Assembly: GCA_963663665.2 (NCBI GenBank)
Contig: CAXXKP010000001.1
Location: forward strand, 186,001 to 250,000
Source of the DNA: SABI01 sp963663665
GTDB taxonomy: Bacteria > Spirochaetota > Spirochaetia > Sphaerochaetales > Sphaerochaetaceae
Direction of reading: 5' to 3'
Length of the DNA stretch: 64,000 nucleotides
Both the position numbers and the translations under genes were made by a program. Below, piece by piece: positions 35,836 through 44,647 of the stretch (within the stretch, counting starts at the first letter, position 1; each line of letters opens with the position of its first letter). The notes beneath the pieces are model-generated. The model saw only the letters and a program-made list of their open reading frames with translations. It was not told the origin of the DNA and did no database searches.

Positions 35836-37014
35836 ATGAGTACAAAAAATTCGCCGCTACGGAGTGAAGACATGAGAGAAAAGAACGAAAAGTTAATTCT
35901 CCGCTACATTCATCAAAGTAAGGGCATTAGCCAATCACAGATAGTGCAACTTACAGGACTCAAAGCTCCTACGGTTCTTAGAATATTCTCTATACTTGAA
36001 GATAGTGGTCTCATAATACTTCAGAAAAAAAGGCCAGAGAATGAGGAACCAGAAAAGAAAGGAAGAAAACCAGTTTTCTATACTGTGAATCCAAATGCTC
36101 GATATATCATAGGCGTCGAATTTTGGTCTCAAACCGCTCATGTACTTATTGTTGATTTCGCTAAGAAACCTGTCTATTCTCTTAACATATGCTTAACAGA
36201 AGGGCAAAGTGCAGATGAGGTCTATAGTGAACTATGCACACTCATAAACCAAGCAATCGAAGAGTCTGGTATTAATAGGAAGAAGATTCTTGGAATCGGT
36301 GTTGGTGCTCCTGGCCAAGTAAGCATGGACACCGGTGAAATACTCAACTATAGAAAAATTCCTGGGTTCTCTTCCTATCCGCTTGGAGAGAGACTTAAAG
36401 AAAGGTTCCAAGTTCCGATCTTCGTTGCAAACAATGCTGGAGTCATTGCATTGAGTGCCTATAGACAGGGAGTCGCTAAGAAATCAGATGCCCTATTCAC
36501 CTACTTTATACGACGAGGAGTAGGAGGCGCCTTTATTCATCGTGGAAAGCTTTTTTCAGTCCTTGGTAAAACTGCATTTGAAGTTGGGCACACGATAGCT
36601 GATATTCACGGTAAAGAGTGTTACTGTGGATCTAAGGGATGTCTTGAAACCTATATCTCTGAGTCTGCTATCCTCGAATGTATCCAAAACTCTGGCTACC
36701 ATTATTCAAGCCTCGAAGAGGTCGAACAACGAATACTTGAAAAAGATGATTCTCTTGAGAAAACTATAACACTGTGCACGCAGCATCTTGCAGTAAGTGC
36801 AAAGAATATCTTGCGACTCCTCTCTCCGGACGGATTCCTCGTTATCACTCGATATAAAGAGATATCAAGAATTCTCTCTAAGGTAATCACAAATATGATT
36901 AATTCTGATTTCCCAGAAAGTAATGTACAAGTATATTCTGATGCCTATAGTTCCCTTGAAGCCGGATTCGGTGCATGTGACCTCATTTTTGATGATTATC
37001 TGCTCATTCAGTAG
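35836..37014 (+). CDS. ROK-family transcriptional repressor, probable regulator of the SQ regulon
   Basis: 392 residues. The N-terminal winged helix-turn-helix (S-Q-S-Q-I-V-Q-L-T-G-L-K near 34-45) joins a ROK domain. The zinc motif is intact: G-H-T-I near 254 and C-Y-C-G-S-K-G-C-L-E near 266-275. The kinase D-x-G-x-T ATP motif is absent (G-V-E-F-W-S instead), so it is a regulator and not a sugar kinase. It is divergent from the transketolase operon across operator 1 and directly upstream of the sulfoacetaldehyde-oxidation operon. The likely effector is SQ, sulfofructose or a later intermediate. Repression is inferred from operator positions. Confidence 0.87.
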   Translation: MSTKNSPLRSEDMREKNEKLILRYIHQSKGISQSQIVQLTGLKAPTVLRIFSILEDSGLIILQKKRPENEEPEKKGRKPVFYTVNPNARYIIGVEFWSQTAHVLIVDFAKKPVYSLNICLTEGQSADEVYSELCTLINQAIEESGINRKKILGIGVGAPGQVSMDTGEILNYRKIPGFSSYPLGERLKERFQVPIFVANNAGVIALSAYRQGVAKKSDALFTYFIRRGVGGAFIHRGKLFSVLGKTAFEVGHTIADIHGKECYCGSKGCLETYISESAILECIQNSGYHYSSLEEVEQRILEKDDSLEKTITLCTQHLAVSAKNILRLLSPDGFLVITRYKEISRILSKVITNMINSDFPESNVQVYSDAYSSLEAGFGACDLIFDDYLLIQ

Positions 37015-37075
37015 AAGAAATTATTAAAGCAATTAAAAACTCTTCATAGACAAGACTTTCACCATTGTGATATAG

Positions 37076-37096
37076 TTACTTATACAAAGTAAGTAA
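37076..37096. promoter_or_regulatory. SQ regulon operator 2 (ROK site)
   Basis: TTACTTA-TAC-AAAGTAA (37076-37092) plus GTAA, one mismatch from a perfect inverted repeat and from operator 1. It lies 28 bases before the aldehyde dehydrogenase start, overlapping the expected promoter of the four-gene oxidation/export operon. Confidence 0.72.
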
Positions 37097-37120
37097 TATG
37101 TATGAGAGGGGGTATTTATC

Positions 37121-38539
37121 ATGGAAAGGTCACCTATAGAGGTAGAAATCGAACAATTGATTCACAAAGCAAGAATTGCCCAACAGAAAGTAGCTCACTA
37201 CACTCAATCTCAAATTGATGAAGTGTGTATCGCAATTGGTTGGGAAGTCTATAAAGATGAAAATATCGCTGAACTAGCACATATGGCTGTAGAAGAAACC
37301 GGAATGGGTACCGTTTCTGACAAGATAGCTAAGCACAAAGGAAAAGTCCTTGGAGTTCTAAAAGATATTACAGGAGTTCTTTCCACAGGGCTCATTGAAA
37401 GAGATGAAGCTAAAGGTATAGAAAAATATGCAAAACCTGTTGGAGTTGTCGGAGCTCTTACCCCTGTTACAAACCCTACAGCAACTCCATCAAGTAATGC
37501 AGTATCAATCCTTAAAGGAAGGAATGCTGTAATCTTTGCCCCACATCCTAAATCAAAGAAATCCTCAGCTAGAGCAGTAGAAATGATGAGAAATGGATTA
37601 CAAAAAATAGGGGCACCTTTAGATCTCATTCAAATAATGGAGAATCCCTCAGTTGAAAAAACTGGTGAGCTGATGAAACAGGTCGACCTTGTTCTTGCAA
37701 CAGGTGGTAGTGCGATGGTGAAAGCTGCCTACTCAAGTGGAACTCCATCGTTTGGAGTAGGCCCTGGGAATTCGGTTCAAATTATCGCAGAAGATGCAGA
37801 TGTTGAAGATGCCACATCTAAGATTACATTAAGCAAATGCTTTGACAATGCAACATCTTGCTCCTCCGAAAACTCAGTGATTGTTCACTCCTCAATCTAT
37901 ACACAAGCAGTTGATCTCTTCATAAAAAAAGGTGGATATCTCTGTAAAGGGAAGGAAAGAGATTCCTTAGAAGCGTGGATGTGGATAGAGAACAAACACG
38001 GACATAGAAGTATAAATCCTCAAATCATTGCAAAAAGTGCTAAAACTATAGCTGAAGGGGCTGGTATCACGATTCCAGATAGTTGCAAAATGCTTGTAGT
38101 AGAGGGAAGGGAACCTATCGCTGAAGACAGATTCGCCCTTGAAAAGCTATCTCCCGTTCTCACAATTTGGCAATATTCTACATTTATTGATGCCTATCGC
38201 CTTTTAAAAGAACTCACAGATAATTGTGGAACAGGGCACTCATGTGGAATTCATACCTTTAATAATGAATATATCTCCTATTTAGGTGAAATGATGGACA
38301 CGAGTAGAATCATGGTAAATCAACCACAAGCACCTGCAAATGGAGGGAATTTCTTTAATGGAATGCCCTCCACTGTCACGTTAGGGTGTGGTACTTGGGG
38401 TGGAAACATTACAACAGAAAATATCAATTACAAACACTTTCTTAATATTACTTGGGTCTCTCGACCGATTACCCCAGTTAAACCAACAGATGAAGAGATA
38501 TTTGGCGCCTACCTTAAAAAGATAGGAGAAATTAAGTAG
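37121..38539 (+). CDS. CoA-acylating aldehyde dehydrogenase, probable sulfoacetaldehyde dehydrogenase (SauS type)
   Basis: 472 residues of the EutE/SucD-like CoA-acylating aldehyde dehydrogenase branch. The catalytic Cys is in A-T-S-C-S-S-E-N near 246, and the NAD-site stretch is A-T-G-G-S-A-M-V near 194. The whole sequence resembles SauS, which turns sulfoacetaldehyde into sulfoacetyl-CoA with NAD(P)+. It is followed with no gap by a two-subunit ADP-forming CoA ligase and then a DASS transporter. That set is known for sulfoacetate metabolism. In this context it would oxidise the sulfoacetaldehyde released by the transketolase. Succinate-semialdehyde and acetaldehyde are alternative substrates but would not explain the neighbours. 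GAGAGGGGG precedes the ATG. Confidence 0.85.
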   Translation: MERSPIEVEIEQLIHKARIAQQKVAHYTQSQIDEVCIAIGWEVYKDENIAELAHMAVEETGMGTVSDKIAKHKGKVLGVLKDITGVLSTGLIERDEAKGIEKYAKPVGVVGALTPVTNPTATPSSNAVSILKGRNAVIFAPHPKSKKSSARAVEMMRNGLQKIGAPLDLIQIMENPSVEKTGELMKQVDLVLATGGSAMVKAAYSSGTPSFGVGPGNSVQIIAEDADVEDATSKITLSKCFDNATSCSSENSVIVHSSIYTQAVDLFIKKGGYLCKGKERDSLEAWMWIENKHGHRSINPQIIAKSAKTIAEGAGITIPDSCKMLVVEGREPIAEDRFALEKLSPVLTIWQYSTFIDAYRLLKELTDNCGTGHSCGIHTFNNEYISYLGEMMDTSRIMVNQPQAPANGGNFFNGMPSTVTLGCGTWGGNITTENINYKHFLNITWVSRPITPVKPTDEEIFGAYLKKIGEIK

Positions 38540-39658
38540 ATGAAATTATTTGAATATTTCGCTAAACAAATCTTCAAAGAAGAAGGGATTCCAATCCCTT
38601 CCTCTATTCTCTGTGAGAATGTAGAAGAAGTTATTATTGCTGCTCAGAATCTTACCTACCCCTGTGTCTTAAAAAGTCAAGTTCTGATGGGAGGGAGAGG
38701 CAAAAATGGATTGATCACACTTGTACACAATATCGACCAAGCTAAAAAAGAAGCCTCTCGTCTTTTTAACAGCAAATTCTCAGTAAAGAAGATACTTGTC
38801 GAGCAAGCTATCGATATAGAGAAGGAATTTTATCTCTCTATTACTATAGATCCAGTAAGTGCAAAAGGGGTCATATTAATAAGTGCTGATGGTGGAGTCG
38901 AAATTGAGATATTAGCGAGTGAGTCACCAGAGAAGATTTTCAGTGAACCAGTCAATCTCATAGAAGGGTTACATAACTTCCAAATAACAGATCTTGCTTA
39001 TCGTCTAAATCTATCAAAAGAACTCACAAAGGCTCTTATCTCTATTATAAAATCTTTATATATCATCTTCATCAAATATGATGCTGAGTTAGTTGAGATT
39101 AACCCTCTGTTTATCACGAAACAAGGAAAAATGATTGCGGGCGACGGGAAGTTAATGATAGATGAGAACTCGATGGATAGACAGCCTCGTTTTATCCGCA
39201 GTCGAGACTATTATGAAAGTGATATGGAATTTGAGGCTGCCTTACAAGGAATCCCATACCTCCAATTTGATGGTGATATTTCTCTAATGTGTGCTGGAGC
39301 TGGTCTCACTACTACGGTATTCGACCTTATTAACTATGAGGGAGGAAGTGTAGCTAACTACCTCGAATTTGGAGGTCCTAATTATAGAAAAGCTTATGAA
39401 GCCATGGAATTGTGCTTGAAGAATGAATCGAAAGTCATCCTTGTAGTAACCTTTGGAACCATTGCTCGAGCAGATATCATGGCACAGGGTATCGTTGAGG
39501 CAGCTGCTAAGCTCCACCCTGATCGACCTATAGTTACGTGTATACGAGGAACAGGTGAAACAGAAGCTATCTCTATCCTAAAAGATGCTGGATTTACCCC
39601 TCTCTTTGATACAGAAGAGGCTGTAAGAGAAGCCGTAAGAATCTCAAAGGAGAGGTAA
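38540..39658 (+). CDS. Succinyl-CoA-synthetase-like beta subunit, probable ADP-forming sulfoacetate-CoA ligase subunit
   Basis: 372 residues, slightly shorter than SucC (about 388). An ATP-grasp domain (K-S-Q-V-L-M-G-G-R-G-K near 42-52) is followed by the flavodoxin-like ligase domain with V-T-F-G-T-I-A-R-A-D near 304. Its ATG directly follows the stop of the aldehyde dehydrogenase gene. Together with the next gene it should convert sulfoacetyl-CoA, ADP and phosphate to sulfoacetate, ATP and CoA, a substrate-level phosphorylation. SauC or SqwK/L names apply in described systems; which subunit carries which letter I cannot assert. Succinyl-CoA ligase is the alternative, but this operon has no other TCA gene. 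Confidence 0.83.
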   Translation: MKLFEYFAKQIFKEEGIPIPSSILCENVEEVIIAAQNLTYPCVLKSQVLMGGRGKNGLITLVHNIDQAKKEASRLFNSKFSVKKILVEQAIDIEKEFYLSITIDPVSAKGVILISADGGVEIEILASESPEKIFSEPVNLIEGLHNFQITDLAYRLNLSKELTKALISIIKSLYIIFIKYDAELVEINPLFITKQGKMIAGDGKLMIDENSMDRQPRFIRSRDYYESDMEFEAALQGIPYLQFDGDISLMCAGAGLTTTVFDLINYEGGSVANYLEFGGPNYRKAYEAMELCLKNESKVILVVTFGTIARADIMAQGIVEAAAKLHPDRPIVTCIRGTGETEAISILKDAGFTPLFDTEEAVREAVRISKER

Positions 39659-39659
39659 A

Positions 39660-40565
39660 ATGAGCATATTTATAGATAGAGATACACGAGTCCTTGTTCA
39701 AGGAATAACGGGAAATGAAGGGAGTTTTTGGGCCCATCACATGATTGAATTAGGAACAAAAGTCGTTGCAGGAGTTACTCCTTCAAAAGAGGGTCAAACC
39801 GTTGAGAATATACCTGTATATCATTCAGTAAGAAGAGCCGTAGCAGAACATGCAGTTGATGCCGCAATGCTCTTTGTCCCTCCTCGGTTTACTATGGATG
39901 CAGTTCTTGAAGCCCTCGATAGCGGCATTAAAAAGATAGTTACGATAGCTGATGGTATACCACTTCATGAAATGGTAAGAATCCGAAGTGCAGCACTACG
40001 TGAGAGGGCAATGGTAATCGGAGGAAATACCTCAGGTGTTATAAGCCCAGAATTAGCAATGATGGGAATGTTCCCTCATTGGATTAACCGAGTTTATAAG
40101 AAAGGTAATATTGGTGTTATGACTCGCAGTGGTTCTCTTACGAATGAAGTTACCGCAATGATTGTTCGTTCTGGCTTTGGAGTGAGCACTCTCGTCGGAG
40201 TTGGCGGAGACCCTGTCCCAGGAACGAGATTCAGTGAAGTCCTCCCCTTATATGAAAAAGATCAAAAAACCCAAGCAGTTGTCATTATTGGTGAGCTTGG
40301 TGGCAGTATGGAAGAGGAGGTAGCACAAGCTATGGAAATGGGAATCTTTACAAAACCAGTTGTTGCATTCCTCGGTGGCAGAACAGCACCTAAAGGGAAA
40401 AGAATGGGACATGCAGGCGCAATAATCACAGGGGGGAAAGGAACAGTTGAAGGAAAAATAATAGCTCTTGAATCAGCAGGGGCAAAGGTTGCTTCTCGCC
40501 CATGTGAGGTAGGTACCTTACTTATACAACTCCTCAAAGAAAGGAATCAATATGGAACAAATTAG
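39660..40565 (+). CDS. Succinyl-CoA-synthetase-like alpha subunit, probable ADP-forming sulfoacetate-CoA ligase subunit
   Basis: 301 residues, full SucD length. The CoA-binding Rossmann part has V-Q-G-I-T-G-N-E-G near 13-21. The phospho-His is in M-G-H-A-G-A-I-I near 251. It begins one base after the beta-subunit stop and overlaps the transporter gene start by 14 bases. Both active-site elements are intact, so the enzyme should make ATP from a CoA thioester. In this cluster the thioester is most likely sulfoacetyl-CoA. Confidence 0.85.
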   Translation: MSIFIDRDTRVLVQGITGNEGSFWAHHMIELGTKVVAGVTPSKEGQTVENIPVYHSVRRAVAEHAVDAAMLFVPPRFTMDAVLEALDSGIKKIVTIADGIPLHEMVRIRSAALRERAMVIGGNTSGVISPELAMMGMFPHWINRVYKKGNIGVMTRSGSLTNEVTAMIVRSGFGVSTLVGVGGDPVPGTRFSEVLPLYEKDQKTQAVVIIGELGGSMEEEVAQAMEMGIFTKPVVAFLGGRTAPKGKRMGHAGAIITGGKGTVEGKIIALESAGAKVASRPCEVGTLLIQLLKERNQYGTN

Positions 40566-42012
40566 TAATAACATTAATAAGAAGAAACTTTTCTTCTTTA
40601 TTGTGTCCATCGTGGTTATGTTTCTCGTTAAAGAAATTCCTCTTCCACAGTCATTAAGAAATGCTGGTTCAGTTGTTCTTACTCGGCAAGGACAAGCATC
40701 ATTGAGTGTCCTTATTTTTGCCCTTATTCTTTGGATGAGTGAGGCTATACCTTTTCACATCACGGGGTTACTTTCCGTTGTATTCCTTGCACTTTTTAAG
40801 GTAGACACCTACGTTGAAATAGTTAAATCTGGTTTTGGTAATGATACGGTAACGTTTTTTATTGGAGTATTGATTTTATCAGCTTTCATCACCACAAGTG
40901 GATTGGGAAAGCGAATAGGAGTATTGATCCTCTCTAAAACAGGGAACTCAACCAGAGCTATAGTATTTGGATTCATGATGACGGGGACGATACTTTCAAT
41001 GTGGATTACAAACATGGCTGTCGCCGCAATGCTAATGCCATTAGCTATAGCAATATTAGAAGAAGAAGGTGTAGAAAAACTGAGTAGCAATTTCGGAAGA
41101 GCACTTCTCATTGCCTGTGCCTGGGGAGCTATTATAGGAGGAATCGCAACTCCTAGTGGAGCCGGTCCTAATGCTCTCGCCATTGGGTTTATGAGAGAAA
41201 TGGCAGGAATCGAAATCACTTTTGGTAAATGGATGCTTTATGGAGTGCCAGCATCTCTTCTCATGGCACCAGTTGCGTGGGTTGTGTTGATGATCTTCTT
41301 TAAACCAGAATTTTCCCATCTAAAAAAGAGTAAGGCTGACCTAGAAAGAGAGGCTAAAGAACTTCCTGCTATGAATTCAGAAGAGATTGTAACTCTTATC
41401 CTTTTCCTCCTCACTGTGATTTTATGGTTATCATCTCCAGTTCTTAAAAAGGTGCTTGGAATCTCAATCCCAATCTCTATGCCAGTATTATTCACATCGT
41501 CTCTATTCTTTATACCTGGTGTAAGTAAAACTGGGTGGAAGAAAATAGAACCTCAAATATCTTGGAGTGGGATTATCTTGATTGTCAGTGGAATCTCAGT
41601 TGGGATGATGCTCTACACTTCCGGTGCAGCAAGATGGCTATCTGTTATACTCCTCTCTAAAATAGGATCTCTTCCACCTTACCTGATGGTCTTTGTTATA
41701 GTATTCATTATCTCCATGCTTAAGATTATTTTCTCGAGTAATACTGTAACCGCAACTATTATCATTCCTATTATGATAGAACTTGCTCTCTCACTTAGAC
41801 TTCCAGTCTTGTCAGTAGCACTCCCTGCAAGTTTGGTAGCATCTCTTGCCTTCATCCTTGTAACGAGTTCTCCGACAAATGTAATCCCATACTCAGCAGG
41901 TTATTTCAGTATTGCAGATTTTGCAAAATCAGGGGTAGTAATGACATTCTTTGGATCGATTATCCTGAGTAGTGTAGTCTATTTTATTGGGATAGGAACG
42001 GGAATTTATTAG
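40552..42012 (+). CDS. DASS/SLC13-family anion transporter, probable sulfoacetate exporter
   Basis: 486 residues with 11-12 membrane helices and the DASS hairpin motifs, including S-N-T-V-T-A-T-I-I-I near 399-408 and S-S-P-T-N-V near 441-446. The family moves di- and tricarboxylates, sulfate or sulfonates with Na+. The gene overlaps the ligase alpha gene by 14 bases, so the two are translationally coupled. In an operon that produces sulfoacetate, export is the simplest role; uptake of sulfoacetate cannot be excluded from sequence. It ends convergently with the DUF4867-like gene, the two stop codons overlapping. Confidence 0.82.
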   Translation: MEQISNNINKKKLFFFIVSIVVMFLVKEIPLPQSLRNAGSVVLTRQGQASLSVLIFALILWMSEAIPFHITGLLSVVFLALFKVDTYVEIVKSGFGNDTVTFFIGVLILSAFITTSGLGKRIGVLILSKTGNSTRAIVFGFMMTGTILSMWITNMAVAAMLMPLAIAILEEEGVEKLSSNFGRALLIACAWGAIIGGIATPSGAGPNALAIGFMREMAGIEITFGKWMLYGVPASLLMAPVAWVVLMIFFKPEFSHLKKSKADLEREAKELPAMNSEEIVTLILFLLTVILWLSSPVLKKVLGISIPISMPVLFTSSLFFIPGVSKTGWKKIEPQISWSGIILIVSGISVGMMLYTSGAARWLSVILLSKIGSLPPYLMVFVIVFIISMLKIIFSSNTVTATIIIPIMIELALSLRLPVLSVALPASLVASLAFILVTSSPTNVIPYSAGYFSIADFAKSGVVMTFFGSIILSSVVYFIGIGTGIY

Positions 42013-42656
42013 CAGCTTATTGAAAGATTTTCGCCTTTAACACACACTTGAGCGCCTTGCTTTACTGCAGGGCTCTCTTTATGTGCAAGCATCCACTTGT
42101 TTTTTTTAAACAAAGTGCCAATTGGTCCTTCTATTAAAGGTTCATTCGTTCCTTTTGGGAGAATAATTATTGCGTTGAAGGGAGTTTTTTCTACTCTGCA
42201 TGGTGCAAGGTGAAGTGTAGAGGAGTAAAGTTGAACAACTTCTCCTTTATAAAGGTAATAAAACTGGGTATGAGTTGTGTCCCATTCTCCCTCCTCATCG
42301 ATCTCCTCTACCTTACCAAGCATAAGTATCATATCTGTTGAAGCAATTATAACTTCCTCACCTGCATGGTACTCCATACCATTTAGCTTACAATTAACAC
42401 CATAGCAACACCCTACTTGAATATCTAATTCACCATAAAGGACCCTTTTAATATAAAGAGCTTGTGCATTCTCTTCGAGAAGAGAGTGGCTCGTTACATA
42501 TGTTGTCCCCTCCCTTTCATTGAATAAAGAAAGAGACAATTCAATAAGAGAAGAAACTGGTAAGTCTTTGCAGTACTTACCATATTTCTTGAATGAATCG
42601 TCTTTCACACTTACTATACGTTTATCGGGGTTTTTTGTTTGAATCGTATTCATCAT
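42009..42656 (-). CDS. DUF4867-like protein of the SQ operon
   Basis: 215 residues, last gene of the leftward isomerase-sulfoquinovosidase operon; it overlaps the GH31 stop by 4 bases. It is soluble, beta-rich and cupin-like in its second half (H-A-G-E-E-V-I-I near 97, H-T-Q-F-Y-Y-L-Y near 129, then A-I-I-I-L-P-K-G-T). It has a Cys-rich C-C-Y-G-V-N-C near 83-89. I believe it belongs to DUF4867, a family I recall from Firmicutes sulfoglycolysis clusters. Possible jobs are SQ mutarotase/epimerase or an auxiliary to the isomerase; no catalytic motif decides this. The stop codon overlaps the convergent transporter stop. Confidence 0.65.
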   Translation of the reverse strand: MMNTIQTKNPDKRIVSVKDDSFKKYGKYCKDLPVSSLIELSLSLFNEREGTTYVTSHSLLEENAQALYIKRVLYGELDIQVGCCYGVNCKLNGMEYHAGEEVIIASTDMILMLGKVEEIDEEGEWDTTHTQFYYLYKGEVVQLYSSTLHLAPCRVEKTPFNAIIILPKGTNEPLIEGPIGTLFKKNKWMLAHKESPAVKQGAQVCVKGENLSISC

Positions 42657-44647
42657 GATAATGTATTAAAGAGCTCCTTGAACTTACTATTCTCTCTATA
42701 AAATACAGGTATTTCTCCGATAGGAGATTTAACCGTAACTACTTGTCTTCCTGTGTATTTCTTTTTTGACCATAAGTGAACCCACTTATCGTCAGGAAGG
42801 TACACCTTCCATGTTTTTCTATTCTTTTTAATAACAGGAGCTACAAGTAAATCCTCTCCATAGAGGTATTGATAAGGCCATTTCTCTAAATCTTCGATCT
42901 CCTGATTGTAATGAAGTTGCATCATTCTCATAGGAGGAATTCCACTTTTTTGATATTCATCACTTAAGAATTGATGATACGGTTTAAGTGCTGAGAAGAT
43001 TCTTGTCATACGAGAAACTCCTTCAATAGTCTCATCGTTATCGAAGTGAACATTATTTTGAGGTCTATTACCCTCATGGCTCCTCATAGTCTGAGTAAAT
43101 GCTGCATACTCAGCCCATCTCAAAAGCAACTCAGAACTTCGCTTTTTCCATAAGAGGGTCGTATAACCTCCTAAATCAGAATGAACATAGCCAACACCCG
43201 ACATACCAAGAACTAAGGAGGCATTAATCGCTGATGGAAGACCATCTTGAATCGAGAAATCAACAAGTTGATCTCCTGTCCAAAAAGAGGAGAGATCTTT
43301 ATGGAAAGAGGTTGCTCCTGCTCTCATAAAGAAAAAAACCTCATCTTCCATTCCCAATTCATCAATTGCTTCCCGGTTTATCTTCGCCCAATCAGATGGA
43401 TAGGAATTGTGATAAATTAGAGGAGAAGCCCCTGAATGAAGCATCGAATCTGCAGGGATATATTCACCAAAATCAGCCATCCATCCAGACAATCCTACTT
43501 CAATCATATTACGTTTGATCACATCTTTCATCCAATCTCTTGCTTCTGGGTTCGTGAAATCAACAAGCATTCCAGGATCAAAAGGAACATACACAGGGTA
43601 TGGTAGATGGTCCTTGTTAGTAATGAGATACCCCTTATCTTCAGCTTCTTTATACAATGGAGTTCCCGGAGTAAGGAATGTATTAGCATACCCTAAATAT
43701 CTAAGGCTTTTCTTTTTGAGTTCTTTAATAAAGAGTGGCAACTCTGGATAGAGTTTCTCATCATATTGCCAATTCCATCTCAATTGCTTACCAAACGAGG
43801 TGTACCGAATACCTTGCCAATCTTGGCACCAGATGCCACTAACCTTCATATTCGTATTCACTACACGTTCAATCTTCTTCTCTACAACTTCTTTTCCACC
43901 TTGGATACCAAGTATCATCCCATTGTAGACCCATGAAGGTAGTTTTTTTTGTCTCCCTAATATAGTTGTGAGATCTGTAAGAGCATCTTTCATTGTGGGA
44001 GAGGTACCAATTATGATATTCTTGGGGATTCCCCACGCATAATATCTATGATAATTTTTTTTTGTAAAATCTAACACCCCATACCCAGTAAAGTCACTAA
44101 AGAAGTATCTACCATTTGAAGAGATCCAAGACGGAATCGCAAAATTAGAATGAAACCACCTAGGAATATGCTTTGTCTTAGAGGCAACAAGCATAGTAAA
44201 AAGATCTTTCCTGCGGCCCACTCCTGGTTCGCTTATCCACAGAGGTCTCACTAATCCTCTCAGATTCTGTCTATCAAACAATTCTCCACTACCATAGATT
44301 CTCTCCTCTTCATCGGCGCAGATTGAGAGAGCTAATCTATTAACAGAAGAATCCATAATCTCAAAAGAAAGAGCAATTTGATTCTCTTTTTCTGTGAAAA
44401 TGACTTTACCATTGTCCTCAGAAAGAGCTAAAACAATATGGTTGCTTGAACTCTCTACAACATGAACATCCTTTACAGGATTCATGTTCACATTATTTTC
44501 TTTTACAGAAAAATTCCCAGATGAGGATATGACATTCGCATCACCATGTCCAAGAGAGAGAAAAGGGTATTCCGATGTATGTCTAATAATTTCTTTATCA
44601 CCTAGTAAAAGAGAGAATCCCTCATCTATAGAGACAAGCTTCATCAT
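42653..44647 (-). CDS. GH31 sulfoquinovosidase (YihQ type)
   Basis: 664 residues, close to YihQ (678). The YihQ-type nucleophile motif G-W-M-A-D-F-G-E-Y-I-P lies near 385-395 (Asp nucleophile). The acid/base Asp is in W-T-G-D-Q near 453. An R-W-N-W segment in G-K-Q-L-R-W-N-W near 290 gives the R-x-x-W spacing seen at the sulfonate-binding site of sulfoquinovosidases. No signal peptide is present, so it acts in the cytosol on imported SQ-glycerol or SQ-lipid fragments, releasing SQ. Its ATG overlaps the isomerase stop and its stop overlaps the DUF4867 start. A general alpha-glucosidase is unlikely given the M-A-D-F-G-E-Y motif and context. Confidence 0.9.
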   Translation of the reverse strand: MMKLVSIDEGFSLLLGDKEIIRHTSEYPFLSLGHGDANVISSSGNFSVKENNVNMNPVKDVHVVESSSNHIVLALSEDNGKVIFTEKENQIALSFEIMDSSVNRLALSICADEEERIYGSGELFDRQNLRGLVRPLWISEPGVGRRKDLFTMLVASKTKHIPRWFHSNFAIPSWISSNGRYFFSDFTGYGVLDFTKKNYHRYYAWGIPKNIIIGTSPTMKDALTDLTTILGRQKKLPSWVYNGMILGIQGGKEVVEKKIERVVNTNMKVSGIWCQDWQGIRYTSFGKQLRWNWQYDEKLYPELPLFIKELKKKSLRYLGYANTFLTPGTPLYKEAEDKGYLITNKDHLPYPVYVPFDPGMLVDFTNPEARDWMKDVIKRNMIEVGLSGWMADFGEYIPADSMLHSGASPLIYHNSYPSDWAKINREAIDELGMEDEVFFFMRAGATSFHKDLSSFWTGDQLVDFSIQDGLPSAINASLVLGMSGVGYVHSDLGGYTTLLWKKRSSELLLRWAEYAAFTQTMRSHEGNRPQNNVHFDNDETIEGVSRMTRIFSALKPYHQFLSDEYQKSGIPPMRMMQLHYNQEIEDLEKWPYQYLYGEDLLVAPVIKKNRKTWKVYLPDDKWVHLWSKKKYTGRQVVTVKSPIGEIPVFYRENSKFKELFNTLS

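Noticed and set aside
37121..40565. A succinate-semialdehyde or TCA-type SucCD operon
   Set aside because: The dehydrogenase resembles SauS, and the surrounding operators, SQase, isomerase and transketolase tie it to sulfoacetaldehyde oxidation. No other TCA gene is nearby.
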